Positions 45,886 through 54,571 of a stretch of 64,000 nt of DNA are shown here, one piece after another. Position 1 is the first letter of the stretch. Each line of letters opens with the position of its first letter. The DNA comes from Oscillatoria princeps RMCB-10. Lineage in GTDB: Bacteria > Cyanobacteriota > Cyanobacteriia > Cyanobacteriales > Oscillatoriaceae. The stretch covers positions 62,001-126,000 of the forward strand of contig JAHHHT010000010.1 of assembly GCA_019359235.1 (NCBI GenBank), written 5' to 3'. The position numbers and the translations under genes were made by a program. The notes beneath the pieces are model-generated. The model searched no databases. It was not told where the DNA came from and saw only the letters and a program-made list of their open reading frames with translations.

Positions 45886-46012
45886 CCCTGCCTCCCAAGG
45901 CGTGCAGTCTCGTGAAGCCGGTCAAGTGATTCGTAGCGTTCCCTGTTAGGGAACGCACCCTACCCCTGCCTCCCAAGGCGTGCAGTCTCGTGAAGCCGGT
46001 CAAGTTTCCAAT
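45886..46012. repeat. Short direct duplication between RT and Cas1 pieces
   Basis: CCTGCCTCCCAAGGCGTGCA and the following CTCGTGAAGCCGGTCAAG occur twice (about 45887-45926 and 45965-46004), the copies separated by a damaged GTAG-CGTTCCCT hairpin (45933-45963) that lacks four bases. Nothing here translates to RT or Cas1. Confidence 0.75.
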
Positions 46013-46107
46013 GTTTCAATCCCGTTGCCGGGATTCAGCTGGCCAAAAACTTTCTCCTCCTACCTCCCGCTGAAATCATTATCGCATTCATTTGAGTTTC
46101 TTTGCAC
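46013..46107 (+). repeat. CRISPR-repeat-like element, copy 2
   Basis: Same 37-base end as copy 1 and a longer shared tail ending TTCTTTGCAC. It lies between the RT fragment and the Cas1 N-terminal fragment. Confidence 0.8.
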
Positions 46108-46193
46108 AACCGGCATGCTCCCTTTGAATGTCTGCAACCAGCAGATTCGTAGGGTGCGTTCCCTAAGAGGGAACGCACCCTACCCGCTTGCCC

Positions 46194-46278
46194 GGTGAGC
46201 CACATTGTTTTGTTTGGCACCTGCAATTTGTCGCACGGGGCGGTGAGTTTGGCCCTGCACCGGCGGATTCCGATTATG
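46194..46278 (+). pseudogene. Cas1 N-terminal fragment
   Basis: Reading from about 46194 gives PVSHIVLFGTCNLSHGAVSL and then ALHRRIPIM. This is the N-terminal beta-strand segment of Cas1 (family pattern: a valine-rich strand, GxCNxSxxAxxxxLxRxIPV). It is open for only about 28 codons before copy 3 of the CRISPR-repeat-like element cuts in at 46279. About 30-35 residues that normally join it to the next Cas1 piece are missing. Confidence 0.78.
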
Positions 46279-46373
46279 GTTTCAATCCCGTTGCCGGGAT
46301 TCAGCTGGCCAAAAATCTTCTCCTCCTACCCCCCGCTCAAATCATTATCGCATTCATTTGGGCTTCTTTGCAC
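46279..46373 (+). repeat. CRISPR-repeat-like element, copy 3, inside Cas1
   Basis: Nearly identical to copy 2, from GTTTCAATCCC to TTCTTTGCAC. It interrupts Cas1 after RIPIM. Confidence 0.8.
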
Positions 46374-46432
46374 TGCAACCAGCAGATTAGTAGGGTGCGT
46401 TCCCTCTTAGGGAACGCACCCTACCCCTGCTG

Positions 46433-47160
46433 AGTTCACCCGCCGGCAGGCGGAGGCGATCGTGCGGGCCAAGTTGCACAATTCCCGGATTCTGCTGATG
46501 CGGCTGAACCGCCGCAACCAATCGAAGCTGTCTTTGGGTGCCGGTGTTTCAGAGGCGATTGAGGACTTGGCCCGGTTGATGGACTGCTTGCCTGTGGCTG
46601 AGAGTCTTGATGCGCTGCGGGGATATGAGGGAAAGGCGGCGACAGTTTATTTTCAAGCCCTGGGGTCCCTGTTTAGTGGGCCATTTACCTTTGCCAAGCG
46701 CACCAAGCGCCCGCCCACTGACCCGATTAACAGTTTGCTCAGTTTGGGATATACTTTACTTAGTCAGAATGTCCATTCGTTTGTTCAGGCGATTGGGCTG
46801 CACACCCACTTCGGCAATCTGCACGTCCCTCGGGACAACCATCCCGCTCTGGTGTCTGACTTGGTGGAAGAATTTCGCGCCCAGCTGGTGGACTCACTGG
46901 TGGCGTATTTGGTGAATTCTAAGATTTTTGAGCCGGCGGATTTCACTCCGCCTGACGAGTGGGGCGGCGTCTATTTGCACCCTGACGCGCTTAAGAAGTT
47001 TCTCAAGCACTGGGAGGAGAAGTTGCAGTCTCAGCTGACTCACCCGCATACTGGATATAAGGTCAGCTTCCGCCGCTGTCTTGAGTTGCAGGTGCGGGAA
47101 TATGCGGCTTGTTTGATGAGTGAGGTGCCGGTGTATCGCCCCATGACCTGGAGCAAGTAA
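46433..47160 (+). pseudogene. cas1: Cas1 C-terminal part (active-site domain intact, gene interrupted)
   Basis: The open frame runs EFTRRQAEAIVRAKLHNSRI and on for about 242 residues to a TAA at 47160; GTG 46462 is the first possible start. The metal-binding active site is complete: Glu in LRGYEGKAATVYF, His in GLHTHFGNLHVPRD, Asp and Glu in LVSDLVEEFR. PPTDPINSLLSLGYTLL is also typical. Cas1 is the integrase that inserts new spacers. The intact reading frame could still make a truncated protein, but without the N-terminal domain dimerisation should fail. It lies immediately upstream of the array's leader. No cas2 is seen. Confidence 0.88.
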
Positions 47161-47441
47161 TTTTGCTTAAGGAGATTGAGGGTTGGCCATTCCTCCGGCT
47201 CTCAATCTCTGGTGCCGGTGGGGCAGGGATTTTTCTCTGCCGAGAATTCTTTCGCGGGGGTCGGGCGGAAGCTGAACTCCTTATTCTGTGGCAGACCCCC
47301 GCGAATCGCTCTCCCCGTCTGGATTTGAAGCTTCGAGACTCTATGCTTGTTGAGAATTGTTCGCAGTGTTTCCCCCAAAATTTGACCCCCCGCGAAAAAG
47401 TGTGGTAGACTGCTGTCAGCAGTAGGCTTCCAGAGCCTGCT
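47161..47441 (+). promoter_or_regulatory. CRISPR leader region
   Basis: The 281 bases between the cas1 stop and the first repeat have no recognisable gene. By position and by the repeat orientation (ending GGAAAC at the leader-distal side) this is the leader that holds the array promoter and the site of new spacer insertion. A frame of 81 codons at 47163-47408 has no likeness to Cas2. Confidence 0.7.
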
Positions 47442-48796
47442 CTTGGCTTCCGCCCGGAAGTCGAATTAATGGAAACTTTCTCCTCGTTTTAGATTTACAT
47501 CATTGTTGTCAATATCACCTTGGCTTCCGCCCGGAAGTCGAATTAATGGAAACTCCATTGACTTCTAAGTATTCAATGGATTTTTCTCCGCTTGGCTTCC
47601 GCCCGGAAGTCGAATTAATGGAAACCTTCGGAGGACAGACGGGGGTGTCGGGGATGCCGTCCCCTTGGCTTCCGCCCGGAAGTCGAATTAATGGAAACAG
47701 ATTTTGAGTTCATGGTAGGCACCGAAGGTCTCCGCTTGGCTTCCGCCCGGAAGTCGAATTAATGGAAACTTTTAAGCAGACACGGTTATCTGCCTTCACA
47801 GCTGTCTTGGCTTCCGCCCGGAAGTCGAATTAATGGAAACCTCAGATTTTATGAGTACCCCTCCTATGGTTTTATAAATCTTGGCTTCCGCCCGGAAGTC
47901 GAATTAATGGAAACTTACCACACACTCTGATGGTGGGTGGAGATACGGACAGCTTGGCTTCCGCCCGGAAGTCGAATTAATGGAAACCTCAACACAGACG
48001 AGTTTTCCTAGCAGTATTGACAGCTTGGCTTCCGCCCGGAAGTCGAATTAATGGAAACGGTTTGACCGAGTTGCCAATACTTTGGGTTCCAACAGAAAAC
48101 TTGGCTTCCGCCCGGAAGTCGAATTAATGGAAACTATTGCGAGCAGTACTCGCACGTTCATGTTGCTATCAACATCTTGGCTTCCGCCCGGAAGTCGAAT
48201 TAATGGAAACGCAAGTAGCAGCCCAGTCTTGGGTCGGCAAAGCAGAACTTGGCTTCCGCCCGGAAGTCGAATTAATGGAAACAAGAGTGTATTTAGCGTC
48301 TGCATGAGCAGGAACAGCATTTCTTGGCTTCCGCCCGGAAGTCGAATTAATGGAAACCTGTTTTGTCGACTTTACATCATCTGATGTTGTACAACTTGGC
48401 TTCCGCCCGGAAGTCGAATTAATGGAAACGAAACTTTACACTGCCACTCTCGAAGTTTGCTGGCAAGATCCTTGGCTTCCGCCCGGAAGTCGAATTAATG
48501 GAAACGATTGTTTGTATGGTATTCTGTGCAAACCGGGCAAGTGTTTGCTTGGCTTCCGCCCGGAAGTCGAATTAATGGAAACTTGTAGTACAAATGCAGT
48601 AATGGAAGCATACTCCAATGCTTGGCTTCCGCCCGGAAGTCGAATTAATGGAAACAATTTCCCGTTTTTGTAACTCACGACAGAGACAATTTCTTGGCTT
48701 CCGCCCGGAAGTCGAATTAATGGAAACTAGCTTGCCTATCCCTCACCTCTGTTAGCGACCTCTTGGCTTCCGCCCGGAAGTCGAATTAATGGAAAC
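47442..48796 (+). CRISPR. CRISPR array, 19 repeats and 18 spacers
   Basis: A 35-base repeat starts CTTGGCTTCCGCC and ends AATTAATGGAAAC, with the internal stem CTTCCG-CC-CGGAAG. Starts: 47442, 47519, 47591, 47664, 47735, 47806, 47880, 47953, 48024, 48100, 48176, 48248, 48323, 48395, 48471, 48548, 48621, 48693, 48762. All copies that I compared are identical, including the last, so the array is young or well kept. Spacers are 34-42 bases. The leader and the cas1 remnant are upstream; the type III-B effector operon converges on it from the other side. No cas6 gene is visible, so the processing enzyme must be encoded elsewhere. Confidence 0.98.
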
Positions 48797-49621
48797 CTGC
48801 TGGGAAGGATGGAGGTGTCACAGGGAATTTCCAATTGCCGGTGTCTATTCCCCAAAGCGAGATTTCTGAAGTCCGCGTAGGCGGACTTCGTTTGTATAGC
48901 CGCGATTTCAATCGCCGGGTATCTATCGGTAAAACGCCGGGGGCTTGGCGGTTGGAAACCGCAGCTACACAGACGAAACCCGCCTGCGCGGGTTTCAAGA
49001 AGTTCAATATTAGGTGCCGGTGGGCTGAGTTTGTCGCAGGGAATTTCCAATTGCCGGATCTATTCCCCAAAGCGGAGTTTCTGAAGTCCGCGAAGGCGGA
49101 CTTCGTTTGTATAGCCGCGATTTCTAATCGCCGGGTAGCTATCGCTTAAAGTTAGGGGCTTGGCGGTTGGAAACCGCAGCTATACAGACGAAACCCGCCT
49201 ACCCAACGGGCGCGGGCTTCGCCCAACGCGGGTTTCAAGAAGTTCAATATTAGGTGCCGGTGGGTTTCGTTTGTCGCAGGGAATTTCCAATTGCCGGATC
49301 TATTCCCCAAAGCGGAGTTTCTGAAGTTTGTATAGTGATTCGTAGGGTGCGTTCCCTCTTAGGGAACGCACCCTACCCCCGGCTTTCTGTTTGAATAAAC
49401 CCGCACCGGCACCCCTAAAAGTATATAACAAGCCAGTCGGCAACCGGCAATTCACCCGGCGGATTTCCCCGCCACCGATTCCCCGCCGGCATCTCAAATC
49501 TTATGGAATTGCCCATCACAAACCGAACCCCCCAGCCCCCAGCTTTGGTAGGAAAGGGAGAGCAAAAAAAATTCCCCCAGCCCCAGCAGGGTAGGGGGGG
49601 GATACGCTTTTCTCGAAAGCT
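48797..49621. repeat. MITE-like composite repeats downstream of the array
   Basis: Three tandem relatives of a long inverted element begin GGGAATTTCCAATTGCCGG (48826, 49039, 49278). They carry GAAGTCCGCG(T/A)AGGCGGACTTCGTTTGTATAGCC in divided form and the mirrored AAACCCGC-GCGGGTTT hairpin. A GTAGGGTGCGTTCCCT hairpin is at 49342-49376. The same family flanks the CHAT gene (25640-26185). No gene is recognised. Confidence 0.82.
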
Positions 49622-50071
49622 TCAGGCAAACTGAAGCAGCAGCATTTCCCCATCCAGCTCCATCGCCATTGTTTCTTGGCGCAGCTGGTACTGGAGCTCG
49701 CCGACAAAGCCCACGAGGGTTGGTAAGTGCCGGTAGAGAACCTCTGTGGTGGTATTAGACCGCACCACGATGCTCTTTTCCCGAACCATCCCCGCGACAT
49801 TACTCATGTAAAGTCCCTCTTGTTCGCTCCAGGTTGCGCCGCCGAACAGCTGAGCCATCAGCTGCAGCGTTTGCTCCACATGGAGTGACGTATCCGCCGG
49901 GACATTCACATCAACCGTTGTTGGAACGTAGATCGCTACCCTTCGCTCCAGTCGCTCTGCTTTTTTCAGCCGCCGTGCGACTTGTTGCAGGAGCTGTTGC
50001 TGTTTGAGAAGTCGTACTAGCGACTCTAGTGTGCGGAGTAAGGGGAATTTTGCAAGGATTTTGCTGATCAT
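49622..50071 (-). CDS. Small protein of unknown function beside the CRISPR locus
   Basis: 149 residues from ATG 50071 (GAGG nearby upstream; an in-frame start at 50131 would add 20 residues). The first 50 residues are basic and helical (LLRTLESLVRLLKQQQLLQQ, VARRLKKAERLERR). The rest reads RVAIYVPTTVDVN, THeta-rich strands around QLFGGATWSEQEGLYM, and GMVREKSIVVRSNTTTEVL, ending in a helix pair. I do not recognise the family. The pattern of an N-terminal strand, a WSEQEG turn and a VREKSI strand loosely recalls DUF3574. It lies between the array and the effector operon on the operon's strand, with a 466-base gap. Confidence 0.65.
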   Translation of the reverse strand: MISKILAKFPLLRTLESLVRLLKQQQLLQQVARRLKKAERLERRVAIYVPTTVDVNVPADTSLHVEQTLQLMAQLFGGATWSEQEGLYMSNVAGMVREKSIVVRSNTTTEVLYRHLPTLVGFVGELQYQLRQETMAMELDGEMLLLQFA

Positions 50072-50537
50072 TGCTTCGCAACCTCTAGCTCGGTGTCCAC
50101 TCCGATTGGCCTTTGGCTTTGCCTCGCCCAACCGGAAAAAAAACGGGACTTCTAGGTTGCGTTTAGGTTGCGTTGCCCTCTTGGGCTTCTCTATTTTGTA
50201 GTATTACATATTTCAATCCCTACGTCAAGGGGTAGCGGAAATTTTTTTTGCTACTCGAAGGGCTGGGATTTTGAGGTGGGATGACGAGATTATAGCAATA
50301 AACAGCTCAGTAATGGACACGCTCGATAAGAAGTATAGGCGTAGGGCAGGCGTCTCGCCTGCCCTCAAAGTCTCGCTCGATCAGAGGGAACGCCTGTCCT
50401 ACGTCCGTTCCCTAAGTGGCTAGTGCTAGAGACACTGGCCGGCATTTTCCAGGATAGCCGGTGCCACCGGGCCGGTGTCAAGGGGGGTGGGAAGTGCCGG
50501 TGAGTTGCGCACTGGGAATGCCGTCGCCCACCCCCAG
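50072..50537. other. Intergenic region downstream of the effector operon
   Basis: Holds two GGGCAGGCG-TCTCGCCTGCCC-type palindromes (about 50344-50402), one possible terminator for the operon, and no recognisable gene. The 3' end of the CARF-HEPN gene is at 50538. Confidence 0.6.
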
Positions 50538-52253
50538 TTACACGTCCAGGGCTTTGGCCAACTCTTCCAGTTCTTTTGGCAATGGCGTGTATTTTTGAGA
50601 CACGTCATCCCACAACCCAAAAGATTTTAAAGTGTCCAAGAATTTATCCTTGACAAACTTCTTGTAAACCTCCGTGACATTCTGAAAATTTAGCGATGGC
50701 ATATTAGCATATTTTTGATATTCCTCTTGTAATTCATTTAAAGGCCCACCGACTGCCGTGGTAATTTTAGGGCACCCCAAAAGATAGTGAATCACATCTA
50801 GCTCTCTGACCCCTCTGAGATTGTGCATTAATTGATTGCGCCGGTCGTCATCGAATTCCCTGATGCGCGTACATGACCAAACTAATAAATTCCAATAATC
50901 TTGACTGCGAGAGCCAGTTATTTGTTTCAGCCAATTAAAAAGGCTTTCCAGGTTTAACTCCCAGCATTTACCGCTTCTGTATCCATTATTAAAGTGGTCT
51001 TTGAAACTCGTTCGCACGGGACTAGGAAATTGCAACTTATCGGATACGCTGTCCGGGTTGACTGGACATCCAGTCAAGGCTTCCATCTCGTTTCTAGATT
51101 GTAAGCACAAGCCTCTTTTATCCCAAAAAACTAAATCAGAAACCCTAGCATTCCCGATTTTTGCCGTCATTGTTTTATCCAGACGGTCGCGAATGGCAGC
51201 TTTTAAGAAAGTTTCCTGGGCGGCAGCTAGTAATGTAACCCCTTGAATGTAATTCCCCTGACGGAAAAAGATTTCAATAAATTCCAAAGCATCACGAACT
51301 CGCTTGATAGCATGTTCAGGTTTAAACTCGTCGACGGATACGCCGTGTCTTGACGGATCGTCAGCTTTGATATTGAAGCGATTGACCAACTGTTGCAATT
51401 GGGTTATAATGTCAGTTTGGATATCTGGAATATCCTGAATAATTTCCAAAGCCGCACCGGGCTGTCCGTTTTTAATTAGGCGTTTAGCCTTCTCAATCTG
51501 CAATCCGCGCCAGTAGTGGGAACTTTCAATAACCTGAGGGGAGGAAACTCGGCTGTAGCCTTGGCAATATTGATTGCTAACCAAAAACTTAACGTTTTTG
51601 AACTTGCTGACAGTCAAGAATTGGACAGCGGAAGAAATAGCCGGCGTTCCAGCTTGGTGACTGACGTAGACAGTTTCATCCTCGCGATTGACGCCGAGTT
51701 CGGATAAGGCTTGCTCTAAGGTTTTGCCAACCTCTTTGAGCATATTTTCCCAATTGTCTGCCCCTGCTATCGCAGTCTGAGCTTCGTCTTGTGCCGGTGC
51801 CGGAGTAATGCAATAAAAGTTCGGTACGGTGCCCAAATTGTCTTGTAAGTAGCGCGTCAAAATGTCACGCAGTTCAACTGTATCTTGCCAAAATGGACAG
51901 TCGGTATATCCTTTTTGCTTGGCGGTAAAAATCTGAGTTTGGTCGGTGAGCAGAACGATAATTTTGCTGGGACGCTGTTTAATGCCTTGAATGAAAGTGT
52001 GCAGTAAAGGAAAGGTTAAGTCTTCATAGTATTCGTCCAAACACTCGGCGCGATAAACCAAACCCAGCGCTCTCGCCGGCGCGGGATACAAGCCGGTAGC
52101 GCGATCTTGTGTAGGAGCCGAAATCAAATCCTCACAGACTTCTAAAATTGAGCTGTCTTCTTCCTCCACAGCTGCATTGTACAAATCCACCCAATGTTCG
52201 TCAGTCGTAAGCTGCACGTCGCTGTTACCTGTCGTCACAATCCAGATAGACAT
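50538..52253 (-). CDS. CARF-HEPN ribonuclease (Csm6/Csx1-like CRISPR ancillary effector)
   Basis: 571 residues. The N-terminus has a CARF-type Rossmann fold: SIWIVTTGNSDVQL first strand and loop, KIIVLLTDQTQIF, and ETVYVSHQAGTPAISSAVQF with NVKFLVSNQY. CARF domains bind cyclic oligoadenylate. The C-terminal helical region contains the HEPN nuclease motif RNQLMH (Arg472 to His477, RX4H) in FDDDRRNQLMHNLRG. The expected role is messenger-activated cleavage of RNA when the type III complex meets its target. It starts seven bases after the cmr6-like stop with GGTGAGG in front, so it is the last gene of the operon. Exact family (Csm6, Csx1 or other) is not decided. Confidence 0.85.
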   Translation of the reverse strand: MSIWIVTTGNSDVQLTTDEHWVDLYNAAVEEEDSSILEVCEDLISAPTQDRATGLYPAPARALGLVYRAECLDEYYEDLTFPLLHTFIQGIKQRPSKIIVLLTDQTQIFTAKQKGYTDCPFWQDTVELRDILTRYLQDNLGTVPNFYCITPAPAQDEAQTAIAGADNWENMLKEVGKTLEQALSELGVNREDETVYVSHQAGTPAISSAVQFLTVSKFKNVKFLVSNQYCQGYSRVSSPQVIESSHYWRGLQIEKAKRLIKNGQPGAALEIIQDIPDIQTDIITQLQQLVNRFNIKADDPSRHGVSVDEFKPEHAIKRVRDALEFIEIFFRQGNYIQGVTLLAAAQETFLKAAIRDRLDKTMTAKIGNARVSDLVFWDKRGLCLQSRNEMEALTGCPVNPDSVSDKLQFPSPVRTSFKDHFNNGYRSGKCWELNLESLFNWLKQITGSRSQDYWNLLVWSCTRIREFDDDRRNQLMHNLRGVRELDVIHYLLGCPKITTAVGGPLNELQEEYQKYANMPSLNFQNVTEVYKKFVKDKFLDTLKSFGLWDDVSQKYTPLPKELEELAKALDV

Positions 52254-52260
52254 AGTTGCC

Positions 52261-54117
52261 TCACCAAAGTAGTTGAAATTCTGTTTCTCGGTCTAAAAAG
52301 GTCAAAAACAGACTTGTTGTGTCAGAGCCATCGCTTTGTGTCTCCCCCGGAAAAATCGTGAGAAACTCGACATAGCCTCCTGTGAGTCGCGCCGTACCCT
52401 GGGAATCAACGTCATAATGGGGATACATCCGATGCCAGATTCTTCCCGTCTGATTCATTCCGCCGGTTAAACAAGACTTGTAAATCGAATCCTTATTCCG
52501 ATAGGGAAGGTGAAACCAGGGAAGGGCTTTGCTAATCTTACTTTTGCTGATGCGCCCCCACACCTGCACCCCACATCCACTATTATTGTCAGGATGCCAT
52601 GCCTCGCGCCAGCGCTCGGCAATAGCATTGCCTAACTGGACTCCTCGATAATCAGCCCAAGATTGTATGCAGTCGCGAACGCTATCGATAAATCGAGTAA
52701 CATCTTGTAAAGTGTGGATGGGAAGATAAAGGGATTCGGAAGCCGGTGCGAACTCCCAATGACAGCCGATGGGAGGCTTGTGTTTTGTATAGTTCGGGGC
52801 AAACAAGCGATGGTCAATTCTGCGCCAAGACTTGCCAAACCCACCTAGAAGCATTGTAAATCGAATCAGAGCCGCTGTCAACTCCGTTAATTTTTGCCGG
52901 TGCTCCTCTGCTATATTTGGGTCAGCTAGCAAAATGCGCAGCACGCCGCGATCCAAATTGTACACCGGCGCGTATTGAGGCGTGGGAGAACGACTCTCGC
53001 CCGGTTTCGGCTTGGGGATGTACTCGTGCAGTCCGATGGCTTTCTGTAAATCACCCTCAAACCGCACTCGCAACAATCCTTGGATCGCATTTTTCCCATT
53101 CGAGCGATCGTCTCCAAACCCGCCCCACAATATCTTAGTCAAATATTGCGCTGTCTGCGGGTCAGTCATCCCCCCCAACAGGCGCAGAGTGTGACCGCGC
53201 AAGCAGGCTTTAAACATATTGGGGCGAAATTCTGGCGTCTTCGTCTTTTCTTCTTCAGGTCGTTCCTTATGGAGCAGAGTAGAAGCCACTCCCCGTCCCT
53301 TTAGCTCGACGCGCTGCAATTCCTCAGGTGTAGCAACCTGATGAGAGACATCAAAGTACCCGTATCCCGCACTAACCCGGCTGCCCAAACCGGAAGAGAG
53401 CGCCTTCTCCCAAATTTTCCAAATTTCCTCCCATCTCGGATCGTTTGGTTCCAGTATAGCACTAGAAATTCCAAAGCGCAACTTCACCCGATACAGCGAG
53501 ATTTGCACATTGGCATTTGTCTTTTCGTCAGCAATGACTTGCTTGCTTTGCTGAGAGTGGACTGGATCGACAAGGCAATTTGTCCAAGATGTATCGACCG
53601 GATAAGCGCCGTGGAAGCGAAGGATGCCCGGTTGCAGTTTATTTTCGCCATCTCCGACCGGAACTTCGCCACCGCAGTAGTGCAAAGCTTGCGCTTCCGA
53701 TTCGCACGCCTGTCTGAATGCGCCCTTCATGCTAGATCCTGGATAGTAAGGATAGCCCTTAGCCCCGATAATTGGGCGAATGATATTGGCATCTTGCCCG
53801 CTATTCGATACCAAGCGCCAACTGATGCAATACTCTTTTGTCTGCACTCCCCTCCCAAATTTGGGAGGAGTGGCCAGAGGATTTCGTGCTGAGCTCGCGC
53901 CAACCGGCGTTTTGGACGATCGGGCGAGCGCCGGTTGGGATACAGTTTGCGGTTTGGGACTGGCAACCGCTTTGGGTTGCGGTTTAGGATAAGGTTTTGT
54001 CCATTCGTCTTTCCAGTCGTAAGCTTGATGGCGACGCTCCGATTCTTTACGCTGAAGCTGGCAGCGTCCTTCTATTTGAGCTTGAAACATTAGCGGGATT
54101 TCATCAGAATTATTCAT
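52261..54117 (-). CDS. cmr6: Type III-B RAMP protein, Cmr6-like with an extra C-terminal RAMP-like half
   Basis: 618 residues from ATG 54117, chosen for the AGGAGG site nine bases upstream; the start overlaps the cmr5 stop (AATGAATAA). Residues about 65-270 match Cmr6: RPIIGAKGYPYYPGSSMKGAFR, ILRFHGAYP and a SSGLGSRVSAGYGYF glycine-rich loop. The remaining 330 residues hold a second RAMP-like set: FRPNMFKACLRGHTLRLLGG, TKILWGGFGDDRSNGKNAIQ, LLGGFGKSWRRIDHR. Usual Cmr6 is about 250-350 residues. The second half recalls Cmr1 (a basic helix, LLGG, small-residue loop, then a strand) and no separate cmr1 exists here. A Cmr6-Cmr1 fusion is my inference. Confidence 0.8.
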   Translation of the reverse strand: MNNSDEIPLMFQAQIEGRCQLQRKESERRHQAYDWKDEWTKPYPKPQPKAVASPKPQTVSQPALARSSKTPVGASSARNPLATPPKFGRGVQTKEYCISWRLVSNSGQDANIIRPIIGAKGYPYYPGSSMKGAFRQACESEAQALHYCGGEVPVGDGENKLQPGILRFHGAYPVDTSWTNCLVDPVHSQQSKQVIADEKTNANVQISLYRVKLRFGISSAILEPNDPRWEEIWKIWEKALSSGLGSRVSAGYGYFDVSHQVATPEELQRVELKGRGVASTLLHKERPEEEKTKTPEFRPNMFKACLRGHTLRLLGGMTDPQTAQYLTKILWGGFGDDRSNGKNAIQGLLRVRFEGDLQKAIGLHEYIPKPKPGESRSPTPQYAPVYNLDRGVLRILLADPNIAEEHRQKLTELTAALIRFTMLLGGFGKSWRRIDHRLFAPNYTKHKPPIGCHWEFAPASESLYLPIHTLQDVTRFIDSVRDCIQSWADYRGVQLGNAIAERWREAWHPDNNSGCGVQVWGRISKSKISKALPWFHLPYRNKDSIYKSCLTGGMNQTGRIWHRMYPHYDVDSQGTARLTGGYVEFLTIFPGETQSDGSDTTSLFLTFLDRETEFQLLW

Positions 54118-54571
54118 TGTTTGGCTCCTCCTGAGCGAGTTGTTCAGCACTACCATCGCGTTCCGACTTTTTCTTGTACCGCTGCGTCCACCACACCAAA
54201 CTGTCGCACAGTTGGATGAGCACCGCTAGAGTGTACTGCCGGTCTTGGGTAGGAAATTTCTCCTCGTTCCACAGCTTCTGCGCCATTTCGCGAATTTCAT
54301 CAGTGTTTGCCGGATTGACCGAATCGTTTGGAACTGCAACTCCAGCTCGTTCCATAATCTTGACTAATTCCTTCCAGGTATCCCTCCAGTATTCTCCCGC
54401 ATCGCGCGTTTTGTTTTTCCCCAGCAACCGAAATTGTTCCCCCCAGAAACGCTCCAACCCATAGGCGGCTGTCTGGCGCATTTTGTGAGATTCGTTGAGG
54501 ACTTCTTTGTCTCGATATTTGAGAACGAGTTTCTGGGCGATTCTATCTAAATTATAGGATTGTAAAACCAT
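54110..54571 (-). CDS. cmr5: Type III-B small subunit Cmr5 (Cas11)
   Basis: 153 residues from ATG 54571, which shares a base with the cmr4 stop (TGATG); a GTG one codon earlier is possible. All-helical: LDRIAQKLVLKYRDKEVLNE, MRQTAAYGLERFWGE, FPTQDRQYTLAVLIQLCDSLVWWTQRY. Cmr5 lines the belly of the Cmr complex and helps to hold target RNA against the crRNA. The C-terminus is acidic and probably loose. Sequence likeness to Cmr5 is weak, as is usual for small subunits; position in the operon is the main evidence. Confidence 0.8.
   Translation of the reverse strand: MVLQSYNLDRIAQKLVLKYRDKEVLNESHKMRQTAAYGLERFWGEQFRLLGKNKTRDAGEYWRDTWKELVKIMERAGVAVPNDSVNPANTDEIREMAQKLWNEEKFPTQDRQYTLAVLIQLCDSLVWWTQRYKKKSERDGSAEQLAQEEPNNE

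Noticed and set aside
46433-47160. Calling Cas1 a fully functional gene
   Set aside because: The N-terminal domain is split off and 30-35 residues are missing, although the active-site domain is intact.
47163-47408. Possible cas2 after cas1
   Set aside because: The 81-residue frame lacks the Cas2 ferredoxin-like pattern and occupies the place of the CRISPR leader.
48082-48673. Plus-strand frames inside the CRISPR array
   Set aside because: They translate repeats (LPPGSRINGN units) and spacers, not proteins.
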